Source of the DNA: Onchocerca volvulus
Lineage: Eukaryota; Nematoda; Chromadorea; Rhabditida; Onchocercidae
Assembly (NCBI GenBank): GCA_000499405.2
Contig: HG738137.1
Span: 13,509,661 to 13,573,660, forward strand
DNA length: 64,000 bases
Direction of reading: 5' to 3'
The translations under genes were made by a program, and so were the position numbers. The notes beneath the pieces are model-generated. The model worked only from the letters and a program-made list of their open reading frames with translations. It had not been told where the DNA came from and searched no databases. This document shows, piece by piece, positions 38,101-49,175 of the stretch. Position 1 is the first letter of the stretch; each line of letters begins with the position of its first letter.

Positions 38101-41100
38101 TTTTCAATTCCCTCTTTAGATTAATTCTATTGAAATTGTCAGGAAAAATTTTTTTACTGCAATACTAACTTGAATCATTTTCATGCCTCATCAATTGTAC
38201 AATACCATGACTGTATGCAACATGAAACTGTGGTCGATCATCCGAAATAGAAGATGGTCGTGACAACGAAAATTTAATAATGATTGAAATTGATAATATT
38301 AATGTAATTGAATTTGCAAATAAAAGAAGAAAGAAAATGAATTAAAAAAGAAAAAAAAGCAATAGTATTAAAAATTGCATTTTTTTTTCACATTTATTTT
38401 CAAAGAGTTAGTAAATAGTCCAAAAATTTCGAAATTTTATAAATTTTCAGTTTAAAATTAATCTCAAAACTAACTTGATAATTGCATGAATATTTAATTT
38501 GTTGAGACATTGGAATGAACCATTCCATTGAAACAATTGTAACACGACTCAAATCTTCTGGAATGAAAAATTTTGAAAAATATTTCGAAAAAATATTTCC
38601 TGCTATTTAATAAATTACAATATCAATAATTTCATATCTATTTCAACCATTCAATTTATAGAAATTTCTCTTCGATTATTGGGAAAAAAATTTATAGAAA
38701 ATATCTTTGATCGATCGAAAAATATGAATACTGTAAATAGCATACTATTTAATGCTGTTTCCAATTCAACATTTTCTATGCAAGCTATACGTAGCTTATG
38801 TATAAATAAACCTGTCGCATCATATGCATGTATTTCACCATCTATCAAACCAAAAAGCACTAATGAAGAATCACCTGACCACTGAAATATTAAGTGTAAA
38901 ATACATTTAATTTGGTGTCACTGAAATCGCGAGATAAAAAAAAAAAAAAAGAAAGAATCAGTGATCCCCTTTTGTTCAAAATTTTACATTGCATATCTCA
39001 TGTAATTGATTGTAGAATCATTTTTCGTCTATCCAGTTAATGAGCTTTAAAAAGCTCTCTCTCTCTCTTATCATCAGCTAACTACTACAAGCACAATTTC
39101 ATGCGCATCAAAGGCGCATGCTTCCGAGACAACAAAGGAACTTTCTTGTCTCCACGAAATGATACCAGGATCCTCTCCATCCACGAAGAAGATGAGGGTC
39201 CTGAATACAAAAATCATTTCAACCAACAATCTGCCATCAGCTCGGTCGAGGGGACCAGCTGGTAATAAGCCAATTTTTCTTCACAGAACCTATCTCCCCC
39301 CCTTTTTTACATTATAATCTCTTCATGATATTATCGGAATTGTATTTTTAATATAACTGTTGCAATAACTGCTGCGTATGTTGATTTATAAATTAATCAT
39401 AATAAAGGTTTAATTACCCAAGTTTGAGGTTCGTTAACAAGTGGATAAACATCAAAATAGAAGGAACTGTGAGAACGGAAGAACAGAATTCAACTTATTT
39501 TGTCACTATCAGAAAGAAAAAAGCGCCATTTGGATAATGTTATCAAATATGTTTTCAAAATAATCATTTCTTCCTTTATTTCTTTTTTTTCTTTTTTTCG
39601 AAATTACCAGTAATATCAAATTTGACGTATTACATTTTTCAATCATTTTTTTCCTTAGTTGAAATATGAAAAATTTACGCAAAGTGAGACCAAATTACTG
39701 GCGATATTCTTGTTCCATAAACGATTTCCGTCAACTGAACCAACAATCGCTTGTCCTGAAATGAAAAAAAGAAGGAAAAAAAAAAACTACTGTACTATTA
39801 ATTGATAAAATCAAAAAAAAAAAAGATGTAATTTCTGTGCTTCATTAATTCTCTATTACAACAATTTTTGATTTAAATTTTCCGATCATTTTCTTTGCCA
39901 GAACGCAAATCTTCCAGTACATATATATGTTCGTTGTTTCAAATCTCAAATCTTCGAAAATTTTTCACAGATTGCCTTGAAATTTAGAAACAACTTTGAA
40001 TTCGAATAGGCGCCCGGTTCCCGTGACAGGTAAAAACGTGCTTTTTTTGACATTACTGATTCTCTATCTTTCTTCCCTTGCTCATCTCCTTCTTTACCGT
40101 TTTTCCATTTTGCCTCTTTTTTGCTCCTTTCACTCTCCTCCCTTCTGTCTATGTTTACCTTTTCATTCCCCTTCGTCCATATTATTCTCTCAACTGGTAT
40201 TTTGTAATATTTCTCAGGCAAGTGAGTCGTTTTTTCATCAAATCCTCGGCACAAAGATTTTTGTTCTCTCATCTTCCAATCTACGAATAGAACTTATTCA
40301 TCGCATGAAATTTCAAGATTTATCTTTATTGTCAGGAATTTCAAAGGACTGAAGCTTGTGAGAATTATTCTTTGCTTATCTTTTGTTTTAATAACAAATC
40401 TTTGTATGATTAATGTGTTGTAAGCTTTTACCGACTATCAATACCGAGAATTATACATATAAAAAGGGGTTTTTCGAATTAACTAATTGTATGTCATCGA
40501 TCTATCTACAATATCAGTGTCTTCGAGCAATGTCTTCAATTATTGTCTTCAATAGCAATGTCAACAGAATCAGTGTTAGCGGCAGTTCAATCCCAGTTCA
40601 ACTTCGAAGATGATTTCGATAGTATGATCGACAGTTCACAGAAATAACAGCAGTGATGGAACGAAAGAGACCGAATAGTCAGAAAAGGAAAGTACGACAA
40701 CATTCGAACGTGAACATTCAAACGACTGCTAGATAATAAAAGATGCTATTTTTTTTATTATCTACTGCGTATTATTCGTTAAATGCTTAAAATCTTTTTC
40801 CTCAACAAAGAGAAAATCATAGTATAAAAGAAATATCAAAGGTCAAATAGTGCGACATCGTTTCGAAGGGACCAACAAACCATAAGGACAAACATGTTTA
40901 CCGCCAAAATGCTTCGATTCACAAATAAACAAAATGAGCTCAACAATCATAAGGCATGACCAAAAGACCAAAAGATTTAAAAAGTCAGGACTTCAGATGT
41001 TTACTCAGTTTTAGTCATACAGTTCGATGGCATCAGGAGTTCAAGTTTAAATCCATAAGTCAATTTCGGGGACAGACGGAAAAAACAGTTCATTACGGTA

Positions 41101-44100
41101 GGCAAACTGTACATCATGCACCCAATCAAGAGAATTTTTATTTCTTCGCAGACTGTTGGTACCTGGTCCAACGTCTTTTCAGCAATTGAGAAATATCAAC
41201 GACGTTACACATGCCACTTTCTGCAGTGCATGTCAAGCTCTGGATTTATTGGAAAACGAAAGACACTAGGATTCATGCATTAATGACATATGCAATACGT
41301 CACATCCAAATTCAAATTCGTACATTGCTTGCAAAGACATTGACTGCCTGCTGTTCTTTATCTCCAACAGAGTGATGGGAGAAATATAAATCACACATGG
41401 CTGAAGATATTTTCCATTGAATATGCAAGAAAAATTCAAATATGAAGATATATTTCACAGCAAAAATCTACAACGAAGCATTGATAATGACCGAAGACTT
41501 GTCCTTAAAAATCGCGAACAATGTTCTCAATCAATTAGGAATGCCATCACGAAATCGGTCTATTGCTGCTTCGTTTTAGAATTGCGTTGCGAACAAAATT
41601 ACAAAATGACTGATCTTTTGTCATAAATCAAATATTCCTAAGCTATCGTTTGAGCAAAAAGGCATTTATGGTCAAATAATGCAAATTATAAGTAAGGGAA
41701 TGGGAGAAATCTTCTTTTTAAATGCGCCAGGAGGAACTGGTAAAATATTTCTAAACAGACTGATTCTAGCAACAATTCGATCCCAAAATGACACAACCTT
41801 AACTCTTGCATCGTCCAGAATAGCTGCAACATTGCTACCAGGTGGAAGAACTGCTCATTCGCTTTGAAACAGCCACTAGACATGCAATTCATTGAAACTC
41901 TCGCTTGTACCATTTTCAAAGCATTCGGCATGCGAAAGTATTGCAGAAGTTTAAATTTATTGTTTGGGATGAATATATAATGGCGCTCATAAAATCGGCA
42001 TGATTTGCATGGAAATATCAGACCATTAGGGAACTCTTTAATATTGATTGCAGGAGATTTCAGGCAAACATTATCTGTAATTCCTCTATCGATATCAGCG
42101 AACGAAAGAAATGCTTGCCTGAAATATCTACTTTGTGGCGATACTTAAAGACGTTGAAATTAACTATGAATATGCGGTGTCCGGTTACAAAATGATTGAT
42201 CAGTTGGGATATTCCCACATCAATTGCCAGAGGTTGGAAACGGAAAGGTGCCGGTTGATCTAATCGTTGATCTAACTCAGGACGAATTTCATTGTCTCAT
42301 AACTTCTGCAATTTAGTAACGCCAAAAGAAGGGTTGGTTGAAAAAGTATTTCCCGATATTCGAAAAAATTATAAGAATCACGATTGGATAAGTGAACGAG
42401 CTATTCTTGCGGCCAAAAAAAAGATGTCGACGAACTTAACAATATTATTCAGCCTAACATTAAAAGCGAGGCAGTCACATATAAGTCCATCAACACTGTT
42501 GATAAATCGGTTAATTATCAAACAGAATATTTTAATTCACTCGATCTGCCAGGAATGCCACCGCACGTACTGCAATTGAAAATCAACGTGCCAATTATTA
42601 TGTTACGAAATATCAATCAGCCGAAATCTTGCAACGGTACGCAGTTTGCAGTAAAAAAATTAATGGACAATGTCGTACAAGCAAAAATCTTGAGAGAACC
42701 TTTCAGTGGTGAAGATGTCCTCAGTTCCTGCATTCCTATGATTCCATATGTTAAATCATTTTAAAAGATTGCACTTCCAATTCGATTGGCATTTGCAACT
42801 ACCATTATCAGCAAAGCTCAGGCTAATCTTTAGGCGGATTGCTTCTCCAGTGTACAATTATATGTTTCCTGTTCTAGATCGGCAAGCCAAATAATTTCTA
42901 TATCTACTTTGACAATGGAATAATAAAAAATATTGTATACCACAAGCGAACTTAAACATATCAGAAACGTGCGCAAAAAAGAAAAAATCAGTACTTCATC
43001 ATGGCTTTCATGTTTATCTATCATTTATCTTAACTTCCATCCATCATTTCATGGATTAATTTTACACATTAAACAAATTATCATAATTTATCATCTCCTC
43101 TTCTTCGGATTTGGTCCATAAATTTTTGTGCATCTCTCCTTTTATCTAATAGTTTTGATTATCAAATAGAGAGTTTTCTATCTCTTTTGTCAATAAAAAT
43201 AATTAGAAAAATGATATTCTGATAGTATAGTCATATTTATTTTAAACTTGAAACAATTAAAGCAAGATTTAATTATTATTTGAATGACAAAAATTAATTT
43301 AAAAAATAACTTTTCTTCTCACCTGTTAGTTTTGATAATCAAGTAGAAAATCTTCCATTTCTTCTGCCAGTAATAATAGATTAAAAAAGTAGTAAATAAT
43401 AGATTATTCAAATAACCCATATTATAATAGAATAGTGTTGCTTATTTTAAAATTGAAGCAATTAAAATAAGTTTTAATTTTTTTTTCTGATAATAACCAA
43501 TTTCAATATAATTAAATTACAAACCATCCTCATAAGCGATCGCAATTTTAGTACCATTATGACTCCATTCCATACCGACTACACATGATTTATTCCTCTT
43601 ATTGATCATTTCTTCATACCAGCTATCACTTTGTGTTAACCAAACAATTATCAAACCATTACTGTCACATGTTGTCAACTTTTGGCAAGATTCATTCCAT
43701 TTCGCTATATGAACAATACCTGAATGTCCATCTAAATTTTGGTTCATCGATAAATTGGTCGGTATTGCTGATGAAAAATTCTGACTCACTGCAAATTTTT
43801 TTTATCACCATGAACTTGTCATAATTGATTGTATAACATTCAAGTAATCTGTACATATTTCAAATAGATTTTCAATACTGGAAAATAAAGAGAGGAGTTT
43901 CAAAGTTTGAAATTAACCCTAGCTAAGAATTACATGCCTTATGGTTTTCTAAATTTCGAAATATAAAACTAATTATATTAAAAATCGTATACTTCATGAT
44001 TTTAGAAATTTTAATGTTTGTAATTAACTTTCATCAAAAATTGCATATCTTGTTACTTTCTGAATTTCAAAGTTTGAAATAAACTTAATGAGAAATCAAA

Positions 44101-45036
44101 TCCCTTATGATCTTGAAATTTTTAAAATTTCAAACTAGCCTCAGTTAAGAATTACGTATTTTATAACCTCACAAACTTCAAAATTCGGAATTAACCTTAG
44201 CTTCAAGATTTGTATACTTCACGGTTTTTCAATGTTTATAACAATACGAATGTAAGCATTTATTGCATTTCTTTTTATTCATTCGCATGGAAATTCCAAA
44301 TATTTTTTATTATTTCTGCTTAATAAACTTAAGTGGGAACTAAAACAAAATAAAATAAATAACAGGTGAAATATTACTGACATGAATTTGCTGGTAGTTT
44401 GAGAATTTTCAAAAGTCCGTCATTTCCCCCGGCTGCAATATATCCCGATGTTTTCATCCATGATACACAATGTAGCTTAGTATTATTTGGTATTGAAATC
44501 TGCAAATATTACACTTAGAAAAATAAAAATCATCTAGAAAAAAAAATCTCATCTTCGATTAATTAAAATTTAAGAACAAATTTTTTTAGTGCGAATAAGA
44601 TTACCAATCAATCATTCACGGATATATGAGCCAGCAATTTTTCTTATAAATAATTTCGACTACCATTCTTCTATTTTATTCCCTTATCAATTTTGTATAG
44701 CTGCAAAAGAAAAAAGAAAAAAAAAAACAAGATTTTGTAATTTAGTGAATGAAAAATATTTCATAGTGAAGTATTTATGATGCTACTGTCATCATAATAA
44801 AATTTCATCATCACTGGATGTCATCAATTATAAGAATGTTAATTTTTCCAAACACATCGAAAAAAAATATACAAAGTTTCACTGCCCAATGAATGACAAA
44901 ATATAAACAAAAAAAAAAAAAAAAACACTTGTAATAAAATCGATGAAGGAAAAAAATTTTTTTTTTCTCTATTTAAAAAAGAAAAAAATTGAGTGAATTA
45001 AAATCTTACCTTTTTACTTAAATATACAAATATCAT
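29200..45036 (-). CDS. WDR35: intraflagellar transport protein 121 (WDR35, IFTA-1)
   Basis: Subunit of the IFT-A complex, which drives retrograde transport and membrane-protein entry in cilia. 26 exons, all phases consistent, 1181 residues (human WDR35 is about the same length): 45036-45010, 44499-44382, 43788-43525, 39755-39679, 38881-38746, 38557-38475, 38227-38170, 38027-37885, 37532-37407, 36982-36797, 36550-36351, 36156-36093, 35890-35837, 35538-35317, 34788-34591, 34446-34240, 34081-33849, 33577-33445, 33114-33052, 32529-32397, 31905-31823, 31285-31148, 30561-30426, 29965-29879, 29675-29546, 29446-29200. Family signatures: ISIPNN near the start, [45 protein letters not shown]-like [33 protein letters not shown], and C-terminal zinc-ribbon cysteine pairs (CPLC, CPTC, CPLCH). 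The N-terminal part is two WD40 propellers, the rest TPR-like. Two donors are GTCAGT (44381, 36350). Starts at ATG 45036. Confidence 0.95.
38882..39678 (-). other. IFT121 intron 4 with a GC-richer insert
   Basis: Most of this 797-bp intron is AT-rich, but about 39050-39300 is markedly richer in G and C. It has a CT microsatellite (39055-39069), an inverted pair AGGATCCTC/GAGGGTCCT about 39168-39203, and short repeats GCGCATC/GCGCATGC. It reads like an inserted element, of unknown type, not a gene. Confidence 0.5.
40860..42960 (+). mobile_element. decayed Helitron, PIF1-like helicase part
   Basis: Translations in shifting frames recover typical Helitron helicase blocks in the expected order: [27 protein letters not shown] text, the Walker A region [12 protein letters not shown] (the usual Thr/Ser after Lys replaced), TAHS and [13 protein letters not shown] text, [63 protein letters not shown] and QLYVSCSRS. 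Several stops and frame changes make it inactive. It lies antisense inside an IFT121 intron. Its first 80 bp (about 40880-40960) match the minus-strand copy near 53850-53945. Terminal TC and CTRR ends were not located. Confidence 0.85.
43150..43480. repeat. diverged tandem duplication of about 150 bp
   Basis: 43150-43295 (TAGTTTTGATTATCAAATAG to GCAAGATTTAATT) is repeated at 43327-43480 (TAGTTTTGATAATCAAGTAG to TAAGTTTTAATT). Intronic, no coding role seen. Confidence 0.75.
43901..44236. repeat. degenerate 56-bp tandem repeat in IFT121 intron 2
   Basis: About six units starting near 43901, 43958, 44011, 44068, 44121 and 44179. Each has a (C)AAAGTTTGAAATTAAC-like start, then an AGCTAAGAATTACAT-like core, then CTTCATGGTTTT. 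Spacing is 53-57 bp. Old and diverged. Confidence 0.75.
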
Positions 45037-45154
45037 AGACGATCTATTTTTTGCGAATGATGGGAAAAATTAAACTTCGAATTATTGATTATTGAGTATT
45101 CTTTTACCAAGCTGAAATAGCTGCAAATGTTTGCCCTTTTCCTCTTGATGTTTA

Positions 45155-45168
45155 GTTACCATGGCAAT
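45155..45168 (-). promoter_or_regulatory. X-box, RFX/DAF-19 binding site
   Basis: Read on the gene strand the site is ATTGCCATGGTAAC, which matches the RFX X-box (two half-sites around AT, ending GGTAAC) except at the first base. It lies 118 bp upstream of the IFT121 ATG. In nematodes DAF-19 X-boxes about 60-250 bp upstream of the start drive ciliary genes, including IFT components (established for C. elegans). Its near-palindromic form could also act to the right, but no gene was found there. Confidence 0.9.
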
Positions 45169-45919
45169 CACACTTTTATTTGGCTAGATATTTGCATAGC
45201 ATTAATTCAGAATACTCAATAATTCGGAAACAATAATAAAACTGAGAAAAAACCTCAAAGTTATAACTTAATTAAAGAAAATAAACCTTGTCGATAACTA
45301 CGGAAACATTTACATATACGTATAATAATATATATAGGAAGAAAATTCTTTCAAAGTTCATTTTTATTTTTGACAAAATGAATACTTTTTTGAGCTATCA
45401 AGAATACTTGTTTTTTTGGCAATTTGAAAATTTGATAATATTTTCTTCAAATATTAAAAGAAAGAAATATTCATTCACGTTCAAAGCATTCATTGTTATG
45501 TATATTTCACTAAACTTAGCTCAATTTTATAAACGAAATAATACATGTGTTTATTATGCATGAAGATGTAAAATTGTAAATATTACGATTTATTTATGTA
45601 TATTTGACAATCATATTTTCAGTTTGTTAAATACTCATCTTTAGAAAAAGAAAAGAATTCGAATTTGAATAGGTTTAAAATGAAAAAATTATCTAATAAA
45701 TTTTGAAGATCTTTTTATTGAATGAAATAATATCGAAATGAATGTTAAAAATTATGATTTTGCAGGGAAGAATAAATAATTAAGAACTTTGAAAATTCAG
45801 TATTAAAAATCTTTTAAAAGGAAAAAGCGAAAACTCTTGTTTCATCAAATCTGATGAAAAATGGAAGTTATTTTTTTAATTTTTTAATTTCGAATTTTTC
45901 AATCCTTTCTACTTTTTGC

Positions 45920-46015
45920 ATATTTGAAAACATTATTTAGCATTCGATGACGTAATTATTAATAATCCGAAAAATATTTAGCTTAATTTCATTCATATCA
46001 AATCGCCGTAAAGCG
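45920..46015. repeat. dispersed repeat, copy 1 of 2
   Basis: From TATTTGAAAACATTATTT through GTAAAGCG this matches 55805-55900 in the same orientation with scattered substitutions (for example GACGTAATTATTAATAATCC versus GACATAATCGTTAATAATCC). The element type is unknown. Confidence 0.8.
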
Positions 46016-46284
46016 ATTTTTTCAGGAAAAAGTATTTGATTGATTAATTTCGTTTTTATTTTAAAACTGAGTAAACTGGGAAATCAGTCTTTGTTACAGC
46101 TAATCCTGCATGACTCATAGATAATTTTTTTTGGTAATCAATTTTGTTAAATTTGCAGCAATGCTTAGATTGTAATATTTTTTAGAAAATCTTGCTCAGC
46201 AATTTTGATTCCGACAGCACTTGTATAATTTTCCTAAAACTAACGATCAGCTACATGCATTGATCAAATTTTTTCATTTAAATG

Positions 46285-46660
46285 CACCAGTAAGTATGTT
46301 TTTAACAAAACTTCTTCAGATTCATTTTCACTTTTTTTTGCAAATTTTCGTAAACTTTTTATTTGCTTGTCTTGTGATTAATCAATTAAACTTTTGCATA
46401 TGCGAAATCTGATAGATAAATATTATCATTTTGTTGGTTTATCACTCATAGTCCTCTCACAATTTATATCCTTACACTGAAATTGATATAATATCCATCT
46501 GACATTGACAATATTTTTTCCTATTGACAGCAACAGTGGTTTCTGGTTCGCTCACTCACTGTTATGTTCGGAGAGCGTTGTTTTGAAATGCACAAATTTG
46601 GATAAAATTGTCGCTCTCACTTTGTGCTGCGGGTCAGCTGAACAATAATACGTTTTCAAA
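46285..46660. repeat. diverged direct repeat, copy A
   Basis: Pairs with 49455-49825. Shared landmarks in order: CAGTAAGTATGTTT/CTGTAAGTATGTTT, TAAACTTTTTATT, ATTTATCACTCA, ATTGACAG/CCTGACAG, TGGTTTCTG, GGATAAAATTGTCGCTC/TGAATAAAATTGTCACTC, and CTGCG followed by AACAATAATA/AATGTTAATA. Same orientation, roughly 370 bp each. Confidence 0.75.
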
Positions 46661-46936
46661 AATATGTTTTCATCGTCAAATCCTGCAGAAACATTCATTA
46701 AAAAATAATTTAGAAACCATTTTTTTTTTTAGAAAATTAAGCTTCTGAACGTCCTATTTCAGATTTCACATAGATTCAAATTTGAAATTACGCTTAAGGT
46801 CTCTTGGAATATTGAATCCCGAGTGCAATTGCAATAATATAATAGATTAATAAAGAAACACAAGAACGAACAGCTATAATGACGACTTTGAAACTATGCA
46901 TTTAATTAATGGAAACTATCATCAAAAGTTTGTCTG

Positions 46937-47140
46937 AGACTATAATCCAATTTCATTCAGAATTGCATCATCACTATAAAGATAAATGATATCTTTGAAA
47001 TATGGCTTCATTGTAAATACATGATGCCTTGTACTGAAATTATTTTTGATATGATGTACCAAATGGTGAGAATTCCCTATAACGGCATTTAATTGAGGTT
47101 CAATAACTTCGCTCCAAAGTGTTTTCTTCTGGCATTTAAA
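46937..47140 (-). pseudogene. short coding-like remnant, unrecognised
   Basis: A minus-strand frame encoding LWSEVIEPQLNAVIGN and then HHVFTMKPYFKDIIYLYSDD up to a TAG has better codon and residue balance than its surroundings. No start, splice partner or family was recognised. Position between dispersed repeats suggests a fragment of a mobile element, but this is a guess. Confidence 0.3.
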
Positions 47141-48455
47141 GTTGAAGAAATGATTTCTATTTCTAAAATTCAAAATTTTCAGGAAACAGATTCGCAATTG
47201 AAATACGATATGAAATGGATAAATATAGAATATTTAACAGACCAGAAAAAAAAAAAATTAAAGCAAAGAACTGCTTATGTCCAAAAACAACTTCCTTCAA
47301 GTATCATAAACAGATCTTCAAGCTTTTACCATTTTCTGGGCTGTTGATCTGCTCACCGCTCTGTTCATCTGATTTTCTCGCTTAGATTATTTTTTTTGTT
47401 CTGCAGATAAAATCTTTAGCAAGGAGAGTGGATTTTGGAGTAGATTCTCCAGCTGAAATATAACTTAAGGATATCAACACTGATATATTCTGGTTAATTA
47501 AAGATCATGATTTTTATTTTGTATTTTCATTAAGACTGTATTAAGTTGATGCATTAAATTAAGTTAGGTTAAAAAATACAAATTTTGTAGCATCAAAAAT
47601 GCATAACTCGTATCATTACATCTTAAATATGGAGCAACTTTTAGTATTCATTTTTACATCTTACTCAAGAGTGTCCTGTGAATTTCGTTAATTTCTCTAC
47701 ATTTTGACATCCATTCACACTTGTCCTAAAGATTGCGCCATCTTCTCCAATAGTCATTTGCATGAATTACCATATAAGAAAATATTGCGTAACAGCTGAT
47801 ATCCGTCATGAAGTAACTTTATCAGATCACTACTGTTATCACCCTAAAATGATCGGATAATGGTGATGGAAGTGATAGAACACTGCAAGTCAGATCGAAG
47901 AACTATTTATCATGAAGACATTCTGGATTAGCGAAACTTTTATCTTCCAATCATTGCTTTTATCACATCACATAAATCTGTTTTAGATTGCCGTTTATCG
48001 AATGAAACTTCATCACCAAGTTTTTTGCATGTATTTTTGAAAATTTAAGTAATGCACCGATCTGTTAAAAATTTCAATTGCAATTTTTCGAAAGTTATTG
48101 TTTGCATGCAAAAAATAATCATTGTTTTTTAGAAATTTTGTTAGTGACATTACCATAAAATGAATATTACACATCACTGAATTGAAACTACTCAAATCAA
48201 ATATCGGATATTTTTCTCAGGAATAAAAGAAAAGAAAATTAAATAAAAAAGGATAAAAAAATTTTTTTCTCATTAAATTACGCATTTGTTAATTTGACTT
48301 CGAATGATTGCAAAATGAAAATTGAAATCGATTGCATTGAGGCAAATGATTTAACGCCAAAAATGTTGACAATAACAAATTTCAATTTTATTCAACAACA
48401 AACATCACCGCAAGGAACAAAGTAGATAAATCATTTTTCAATATTTTTCTTTTGT

Positions 48456-48461
48456 TTTATT
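48456..48461 (-). terminator. AATAAA of the small secreted peptide gene
   Basis: The reverse complement reads AATAAA, 45 nt past the TAA stop at 48507-48509. It supports the compact three-exon model. Confidence 0.5.
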
Positions 48462-48506
48462 TTGCTTTTTTATGAATTCCCTAATCGATGAGCGCTAATA
48501 AACAGC

Positions 48507-49175
48507 TTAAGCTTCCCGTTCGAACATATTGGCAATCGTAAAATTGATCCGAGGCATACGTCTGCAACAAAAACTTCAATCACAGATGAATAGATAAATT
48601 CCTTGACATATTTATAATTGCTTTTTTTTCATAAATTTTTCAAAATTTCATGATTTTATGGCTGCTGAAAGCGAAAAAATAAGGACCGTACTTGCAAAAA
48701 AAAACAAAATAGATAAAATTTACCTCAATGGTATCATTTGCGTATTGGAATAATTGTCCGAGATATTCGAATTGACCCATCTTTCAAGATTAAAATCAGT
48801 AGTGGTTTCATCATCTGACGAAACATCATCGTCTGTGGAAGTATCGTTGTCGTCGCTAATGTCATCATTTAAGTTGTTCATGTCAAAGTTGTAAAAATCC
48901 TGAATAGATTTTCATTTTCTTCAAAACTGGTTGAAAACCCACAATTTATCCTTTTACTTAATATCAATGAGATAATGCTTTTAACAAATAGCTTATATTT
49001 GATCACTGTTTTTTTAGATGATATTAAACGCAAAATTTTTACCGAGTCAAACTGGTAGGAAATATTTGCTACGGTGTAAATTTTAATAAATTACCTGAAA
49101 CTTTCTCGGCGACCTTGCCAACAACATTGATACATCGCAAAGGAGTAATAGTGACGTAAAAAACGAGCTTTTCAT
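48507..49175 (-). CDS. small secreted protein, candidate peptide precursor
   Basis: Three exons with good splice sites and matching phases: 49175-49095 (donor CAG|GTAATT), 48899-48724 (acceptor TATTCAG, donor AG|GTAAAT) and 48561-48507 (acceptor TTGCAG; stop TAA). 103 residues. Residues 1-20 form a signal peptide (MKSSFFTSLLLLCDVSMLLA). The middle is very acidic (runs of Asp, Ser and Thr, about residues 34-62). Near the end a dibasic RR precedes the peptide MPRINFTIANMFEREA, which is cut by an exon boundary at the first Arg. No cysteines, no glycine for amidation. Signal peptide, acidic spacer and a basic site followed by a short C-terminal peptide fit a secreted peptide hormone or neuropeptide precursor. 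I recognise no known family. Confidence 0.7.

Larger units (their letters stand above)
39756..43524 (-). other. 3.8-kb IFT121 intron 3 carrying transposon debris
   Basis: Between the codons for YEDG and [10 protein letters not shown]. It contains a decayed Helitron in the opposite orientation (about 40860-42960) and a diverged 150-bp tandem duplication near its 5' end (43150-43480). The remaining DNA shows no gene. Confidence 0.8.
45169..48506. other. repeat-rich region without a supported intact gene
   Basis: It holds a repeat shared with 55805-55900 (45920-46015), copy A of a direct-repeat pair (about 46285-46660) and short coding-like remnants at 46940-47140 and about 47780-48060 on the minus strand. 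No full gene model could be built. Confidence 0.5.

Noticed and set aside
39168..39203. AGGATCCTC/GAGGGTCCT hairpin read as a transcription terminator
   Set aside because: Intrinsic hairpin terminators are bacterial; this lies in a eukaryotic intron and more probably belongs to an inserted element.
39946..40352. overlapping 108- and 118-codon frames on both strands
   Set aside because: Pyrimidine-rich low-complexity sequence (repeated CCTTTT-like runs) opens frames on both strands; no family, start or splice evidence.
43150..43480. possible CRISPR-like array because of regularly repeated blocks
   Set aside because: Only two diverged long copies without unique spacers, in nuclear eukaryotic DNA.
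45288..45563. 91-codon plus-strand frame right of the X-box, as a gene sharing a bidirectional promoter
   Set aside because: Phe/Lys/Ile/Asn-rich chance frame with no splice support or recognisable motif.
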